A stretch of DNA of 64,000 bases from contig OX344750.2 of assembly GCA_947034885.2 (NCBI GenBank), forward strand, positions 16,920,053 through 16,984,052, given 5' to 3'. Of this stretch, positions 58,098 through 64,000 are shown piece by piece (the first letter of the stretch is position 1; each line of letters opens with the position of its first letter). The DNA comes from Thuidium tamariscinum (Eukaryota; Streptophyta; Bryopsida; Hypnales; Thuidiaceae). Made by a program: the position numbers and the translations under genes. The notes under the pieces were generated by a model. That model did no database searches and had not been told where the DNA came from. It saw nothing but the letters and a program-made list of their open reading frames with translations.

Positions 58098-59689
58098 GGA
58101 GGGTGTACAGGGATGATGCTACTCCTGGTGGACATGAAAATTCTCACACTGGTGTTGGATTTGAACTATGGACTGTGTTGTTGTCCCAAACCTTGAAGGA
58201 AGTAAAGTGCCTGTTTGGGGACCTGACAGTTTTAAGTGACTGGTCTGGATGCACGCATTTTGTGCGGCCCTCTCGCACCGTGCCACAATCACAAACGAGC
58301 CAACAACGGAGGTCAACAAAAACAACAACAAGAAGGCTGTGACCGAGGTTTATCAGAGCTGGAGGTTTATCAACACTGAGTATTCAGCGGACGAAGAGGG
58401 CTCTACTCGACTGAAAGAACTGGCTTTCCTAGTTTTGACTTATACAAAATATGCAAAGGCACCGACCAGTGCTACTACACCAAATCGACGGACTGTGTGT
58501 GTTGTGTTGGATCACACACTTCAGCAGGTGCCTTTTGGTAGAATACCATTCTTTGAAGCACAACCGTTTCAGAAAAAATCTGAGTTGCTGCTTGCTGCTT
58601 GCAGATCATGCCTTTTTTTTTTTCCGTCGTCGACAGTTGTGTAAAGTTTTTTTGGAGCTTTTCCTTTGGGGTTTAGTCATTCTGGAGATCATGCTTTTGA
58701 GTTTCCGTGTGGCAGGCAGGTCGGTTGGTATGATGGAACTACGTGAGAAACGAGTTTGGAATTAAAAGAAGTCATGTACTACCCGCTCACTTGTTTTTTT
58801 ATGTCTATGGTTTAGTGATGGATTGGAATTCTATGAGGAGAAATGAATCTGCTGGAGCAGGTTAGTGTTGTTGCGTTCTTGAGTTCGGCAGGGTGGGTGT
58901 TGGTTCTATTTGCTTTTATGTTGATTGATTACCCTGGCCAACGTGGAGAGGAATGGATGCAAACATGTAAAACTGTGGCTTCATGTTGAGGGGCATTTCC
59001 TGGGCGACTGTTAATTCAAGTGATGGTGTTCTCATATTAGGAAAGAGACTTACTGTGCCTGTCTCTCTAAGGCAAAAATATCCATACCTTAAGTTTTTAA
59101 GGTTTTTTCTTTTTTCTTTTTCTTTTTCATTTTCATACAGTGAGATCTCTGGAACCATGCATCCCCAGTTGCGTTCTTGGTACTGTCAGAAAGGAGGGGT
59201 GCATGGGCTTTGTTTTGTTTTGTGGTGTTGGGACCTACGGCATGAAAGCTATTGAGTTTTGAAGTTTTTTGAATTAGAAAATTAGAAATGTGCTTTCACT
59301 TTTATTTTGACTGTGGCAAAGGCACAGGGTACACTAGTTCTTCATTGAACCTCATTCATTATGTGTGAAAGAATGATGCTAGGATTTGTTGCACAAACAG
59401 AGAATGGCTATGTCTCCCGATTTGGCTTCCTTTTTGTAAATAGTGAATGACAGGAACACTTCGAACTTCAATTGATCTGCAGCTTGGTCGTTTCAAATTA
59501 CATGGAAACATCTCTTACGACTTTCTAAAATTGTTGTGGACTGTTTTAAGTCACAAGTGAAAAAACGGAACAAGTGTATCCGTCAATGAATGGATGATCA
59601 CCTTTACGAAAAACTTTATGAATAAACCTATGTGAGTTAAACAGACTATTTTAATATCCCGCCTTGTTTCCTTTTTACACTTATGAGCA
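58098..59689 (+). other. Phosphatase 3' flank
   Basis: Mixed composition up to about 59.5 kb, consistent with a long 3' UTR or downstream transcribed sequence. The 131-codon frame at 58249-58644 has no domain. A T/C-rich stretch lies at about 59104-59136. No other gene was recognised. Confidence 0.5.
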
Positions 59690-59965
59690 ACTTTAAACCC
59701 TTAAACAATGGATGACAAAAAGTGATTGTAGTAGATGTAAAAGGTATTTTTCATCCATTTTTTTGATAAATGAACAACTCATAGTTGATTAACCCTTAAA
59801 CAATGAGTGACAAAAATTGCTTGTGGTAGATGTAAGAAAGGTATTTTTCATCCATTTTTTTGATAAATAAATAATTCATATAGTTGATTAATCCTTAAAC
59901 AATGAGTGACAAAAATCGATTGTAGTAGATATAAGAAAGGCATTTTTCATCCATTTTATGAAAGT
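59690..59965 (+). repeat. Tandem array, three ~97-bp units
   Basis: CCTTAAACAATGAGTGAC or a one-base variant occurs at about 59698, 59793 and 59892, each followed by GTAGATGTAA and TATTTTTCATCCATTTTTTT. Spacing 95 and 99 bp. Confidence 0.85.
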
Positions 59966-60807
59966 GGAGATGTTCTTTGTTAGAAATAGAGCCATTCAAT
60001 GCATATTGTCATTTTGAGAAGTTGCTAATTGCAATGAAACTTCATGGAGATCCATAAGCATGATGTAAGATTCCAACATCTAATTTTAAAAAGGGTAGTA
60101 AAGGTAGCAAGGAATGTAGACGTAGCAAGTTTGGGCCCACCATTTCTTTGCAGTGACCACCACCTTTTTCCTAAGGTGAGTAGCCCATCCTTTAACGATT
60201 AATGTTATGAAGATAAGGTCTATTTATGACCTAAATCCTAAACACTTCAATAATCTTTTGAAATTTTTCACACTTGAAAACATAGGACACCTACACAATT
60301 CCCTTTGACTAGCTTCTCTTGCAACATGAAATACTCCAACTTCCACTTGGTTACAATTGGAAACCCACAACAATTTTAGGTGAAAATAGGAAATCATTCA
60401 AAGCCCACACATGAAAATGGCAAGACTGCAAGAAAAGAATTTATTTTCTATTAAAAGAATAAAATTTATTGCTATGGATAATCTAGATACATTGTAAAAA
60501 AGATGCAACTTCTTGAAGTTTGAGATTGCAAGATCCTAGGGCCTAGACTACTCTTGGACAACAATTAGTCAATCTTCAAGATATTGCATGAAACCATCCT
60601 TCAATGATATCGTCGACTGTTGTAGATCATATACGTATCCTCCTGTCTTACAAGTCACGGCATTGAAAATGGTGCCAACCTTGAGTACCCACCAACAGAT
60701 GGAAACAAAGCAAAAAGAACGGGACAAAACTGGCTTGAAAATTTATTCAATTGACTAATACCAAAGAATGCACCAAAAGTATCAGAAAGTGCAGTGCTAT
60801 TATTTTG
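59966..60807. other. Spacer 3' of Psb28
   Basis: AT-rich, no gene recognised. Confidence 0.6.
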
Positions 60808-61320
60808 TTTCCCCGTTTGGCTACAAATATGTACCTGATTTAAAATCTCAGCATCATCACAGTAATGCCTCAGCAAGAAACAACAGTCTTACTCTCTACA
60901 AGATCACAACAAGCAGCTACGCTACCAGAGGCTGTTCCTGTGCCAGTGGCACGCTATTATTCAAGTAAGGTCTTACTCAAACTTACACACATTCACTGTA
61001 AATGTATCTTTCGACAATGCAGAGCCTCCTCCCCTTCAGTTCAGAGTCAATAAACCAAGTCCAAAGAGAGTACAATGCTCTCATGACCCAACAAAACGTA
61101 TTTAAAACGCACTTACACTTTTTAATATTATGCAAAAAAATGCAAATTAAAAATTGCTTGTGTGATAGAAAACCAAGAAAAGTCAATGCACCAAAACTCT
61201 TAGAATGATTAGGAATTTTTTCCAGATTCCCCGTTTGTCTATTAAAGTCCCTGACGTAAAACCACAGAATCATCACAGCAATGCCTCTACACGAAACAAC
61301 AGGCTTCCTCTCTGCAAGAA
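60808..61320 (-). repeat. Duplicated 3' flank of Psb28
   Basis: 60808-60905 and 61228-61320 are related (TTCCCCGTTTG, CAGCATCATCACAGTAATGC and a one- or two-base variant, GAAACAACAG). Both lie in the 3' flank of Psb28, about 420 bp apart, in the same direction. Confidence 0.7.
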
Positions 61321-61427
61321 TACTATGTTCTAGAGAGGCTTCAAATGCGCTCGTGATCCAAATAAATTTATCAAGACGTATTCAAAACAGAAAAGAAGCA
61401 AATAAAAACAAAATTGGGAAAACGAAT

Positions 61428-63996
61428 CTAACTCTTCACAAACCCGAGCTGATTCTCCGTGGCATACCGCTCCATGAAGCGCATGAAGCGGTCCCATTCA
61501 TTGGTGTTGCGCATGATGTACTGGCCTTCGATCTTGGAAGGCTTGCCGTTCAAAAACTTAGCGGACACGTCCACGGTGGACAAGGTGCCCTCCTCGTCCA
61601 GCATGTAGAGACCCGTGATGTCGCCGAGCTCCCGGGACGAGTCGAACACCGAAGGCTGCTCGAAGGAGAAGATGGCCACGCCGTTGGTGCCGTCCTTGGA
61701 CCTCGTCAAACGCACGTCCGGCACCACGCGCTCGTCGATACCACGGATGAACTGGATCACGGGCTTTTGCATGCTCACCACGGGCCTGCTACTCCTGCCA
61801 CTGGAAGATGGGATGCGTGAGGTGAGCTCATGAGAATGGCCGGTGAACGATGCTTGCACGCTGCTCGTGCTGCCAATTCGACAAATTAGGCCTGACCCTG
61901 CAATGAAGATCACATATCATTGGCGTCAGAATCACCACATGGGAACCAGAATCGACATTGTGAGTGAGGAGAGGTCATGAATGTCGAAATAGGAATAGGA
62001 ATTTGAAAAATTAGGCATGATCCTGCAATTGGGATCACATATTACTCTGTAGACCTTGGACTCAGAATCAGTATTTGCGAACCAGAATCGGCATATTGAG
62101 TGAGAAGGCGTAATGCTTATCGAAATAGAAACAGAGGAGTTCAACAAATTAGCCTTCGCTCTGCTATGGAGGCCACCTCCATTCTTTGGACCTTGGTATC
62201 AGAATAACATTTGCGAAACAGAATTGGCATTGTAAGTGAGAAGGCCTCATGCACAACGATTTAGTAACAGAGGGATTTGTCAAATTAGGCCTGATCCTGC
62301 AATGGAGAGCACATATCATTTTTCATACCTTGGACTCAGAATCAGTATTTGCGACCAGAATCGTCATTATGAGTGAGAAGGCCTCATGCCCATCAAGATA
62401 GAACTAGAGAAGGCTTCACGCGTAATCAAAAAAGAACAGAGGAATTCGTCTAATTAGATATGGTCCTGTCATGGAGATTGCAAAAAGCTTTTTAAAGTGG
62501 GGTCCAAGCACATTGAAATGAAAATCCAAATTCGAGAACTATAACCACCATTATAAGCGAGAATACCTCAAAAAAGGAAACAGAGGAATGGATACAGCCT
62601 ATCAGAAATGAGTCTTAAACAACTCAACAAGTAGAAACAGAGGATTGTAAATAGTCGATGAGAGAAGCGCCATCACTAATTCAACAGTGATGAATACACA
62701 TTCCAATTCTACTTTACTCCTATTCCAATGAAGCTTCAAATTCCATTCCAGCAGGGGAGAGAGTGCATCTCGCCAACATTATGCACATCAAAGGACCGGG
62801 CCCTACAGCCGACCAATTCTTATCCCTTTCATATTTTCAAAGGGGGAATCTATCAGATGCAAACACAAGGACTAATTCTGAATGAAAGAGCTGCCAGTAA
62901 CACATCAAACCCTTACTTACTCGAGAAGAACTCTGACCCCAGCGCCAATCAAGAGTCTCCCAAATTCTTACTCTTACAAGAAAAATGAAGACCAATTGCA
63001 GCCCTAAGACCACAATGCATACAGAATCTACCAAGTTCTTTCTTGCACAAGTAAAAATCTAGCCCTAAGACCAAAATGAATAAAAAGAGCCTGTTACGAG
63101 CAATTCCCCTAGCTAAGCACGATGTCCTTTCCAAACAAAAACTCAGCAATTACTCATAAAATCCATACAGGCATTCCCCCTCCACCTCCACCTTACCACA
63201 AGAAACTCAACAATCCTCACCAATGACTCATCAATCCATTTCACACACCTATTTCCAGAGCTCGACATTAGAGCTCCAAGGATCCTTGCAATGAGCCCGT
63301 TCCGAGAAATTCCACTAACTAACTAAGCCAATTTGCTAGTTTCAAAACACAAGTTCTTCGATAATTCCTCATAAAATTTATAGAGGCATTGAGATCCCCT
63401 CCACCTTACCACAAGAAATTCAAAAGTCCTCCACCAATGCCACACAGCAACAAACTATGAGACCACAAGAACTCCCGACATCCCGAATCAATTCACATCA
63501 TCACTCAATTTCACAAACCTATGTCCAGAGCTCGACATTAGAGCTCCAACGCTCCTCACAATGAGCCTGTTCCGTGCAATTCTACTAGCTAAGCCAAATG
63601 CACTTTCAAAAACACAAACTCTGCAATTCCTCATCCAAATTACACAGGCATTGAGATTCCCTCCACTTCACCACAAGAAATTTAACAGTCCTCAACAGTC
63701 CTCAAACCAATGCCACACAACACCAAATCAAGAAACCACAAAAACTCCCTACATCCCGCATTAATTCACAGCCTCAATTTCCAGAGTTTCACATTGCAGT
63801 CGCAGTGTAATTCCAGCAGCGTGCACACGACATTGCGAGCGTGGAATTGCAGAAGAGGAGGAGTCTGTTTACCGGAGGAGCTTCTTCGCCAAGAAGCGGA
63901 GACCATGGCGTGCGCTCGGGAGGCTGTGGCAACGAGTTGTTGCGGGCCCGCGGCGCAGGGCACGGAGACCGCCATGGAGGGAGCTGCAACCACCAT
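61428..63996 (-). CDS. PSB28: Photosystem II assembly protein Psb28, chloroplast
   Basis: Nuclear gene for Psb28, an extrinsic factor on the cytoplasmic/stromal face that binds CP47-containing PSII assembly intermediates. Exons (minus strand): 63996-63873 and 61897-61428, phase 1, joined across a 1,975-bp intron; 197 aa. Residues 1 to about 83 are a chloroplast transit peptide, rich in Ser, Ala and Arg and poor in acidic residues. The conserved domain (about 85-197) reads MQKPVIQFIRGIDE, PDVRLTRSKDGTNG, FSFEQPSVFDSS, GLYMLDEEG, and near the end EWDRFMRFMERYATENQLGF, matching the family throughout. The first ATG lies only 4 bases inside the window, so the promoter is outside. The intron is built largely of tandem duplications, including copies of its own 3' splice site. 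Confidence 0.93.
61890..62480 (-). repeat. Tandem repeats in Psb28 intron copying the acceptor
   Basis: Units of about 125-170 bp. Each carries a version of the exon 2 boundary (sense strand TTGCAGGGTCAGGCCTAATT) followed by GGACTCAGAATCAG and GAGAAGGCCTCATGC words on the plus strand. Boundary equivalents lie at 61898 (real), 62023, 62161 (decayed), 62297 and 62466. Confidence 0.85.
63085..63700 (-). repeat. Second tandem array in Psb28 intron
   Basis: Three related units (starts near 63090, 63297, 63565) share CAATGAGCCTGTTCCGTGCA, AGAGCTCGACATTAGAGCTC, CAGGCATTGAGATTCCCTCC and CACCACAAGAAA or close variants. Spacing about 207 and 268 bp, with internal deletions. Confidence 0.8.
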
Positions 63997-64000
63997 GGCT

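Noticed and set aside
61281-61820. 179-codon plus-strand frame
   Set aside because: Antisense to Psb28 exon 2, whose protein match is unambiguous.
1-64000. Possible sex-chromosome or other non-recombining origin
   Set aside because: Low gene density and abundant repeats fit, but also fit ordinary autosomal bryophyte DNA; nothing in the sequence decides it.
1-64000. CRISPR arrays, rRNA, intact tRNA genes, LTR-retrotransposon coding regions, biosynthetic clusters
   Set aside because: Looked for and not seen; tandem arrays present lack spacer-repeat alternation, and no reverse-transcriptase or integrase motifs were found.

Overview
The window is nuclear DNA from a land plant. The AT-rich background is almost empty of genes and full of small inverted-repeat elements. 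Six protein genes can be read, most with many GT..AG introns of about 80-1,400 bp. Two of the proteins are plant- or chloroplast-specific (Psb28, mitochondrial gamma-carbonic anhydrase) and one is an MKP1-type phosphatase. Gene density (about one per 10 kb), the AT-rich spacer and the absence of recognisable LTR-retrotransposon coding sequence suggest a bryophyte, more likely a moss than a liverwort. That placement is inference; the sequence does not fix the species.

Layout. 1-6.2 kb: AT-rich spacer with two copies of a ~280 bp MITE family (M1), a second foldback element and one copy of a dispersed repeat (R1). 6.28-15.66 kb (+): a complete 23-exon SEC3 exocyst gene (885 aa), reconstructed exon by exon. 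15.7-19.8 kb: spacer with a MITE (M3). 20.28-20.84 kb (-): intronless NAA10, the NatA catalytic subunit, whose 3' end has been tandemly duplicated; just upstream is an 814 bp Stowaway-like element flanked by TA. 25.7-26.95 kb (-): an intronless F-box gene. 28.2-28.9 kb (+): broken remains of a MED28 (Mediator) gene. 29-41 kb: gene-free spacer with hairpins, M1 copy 3 and a minisatellite-bearing repeat family (R3). 41.7-44.8 kb (-): a five-exon mitochondrial gamma-carbonic anhydrase (268 aa) with all three zinc-ligand histidines. 45-56 kb: spacer with a MITE, a 568 bp repeat seen twice and built of ~177 bp tandem units (R4), and more R3. 56.7-58.1 kb (+): an MKP1-like dual-specificity phosphatase with a gelsolin-like region. 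61.4-64.0 kb (-): two-exon chloroplast Psb28 (197 aa), starting 4 bases from the window edge.

The genes are unrelated housekeeping functions: polarised secretion, co-translational N-terminal acetylation, ubiquitination, respiratory complex I, MAPK signalling and photosystem II assembly. There is no operon or gene-cluster logic. Five of the six carry TTAGGGTTT or a one-base variant on the sense strand of their leader or promoter; the sixth has its promoter outside the window.

No new enzymatic system was found. The most interesting signals are structural: a stop-free 120-nt intron in SEC3 that could be retained in frame; tandem copies of the 3' splice-site region filling the Psb28 intron; a copied 5' splice site in gamma-CA intron 1; the duplicated NAA10 3' end; and a Stowaway-like insertion whose empty site survives in a related repeat 24 kb away.
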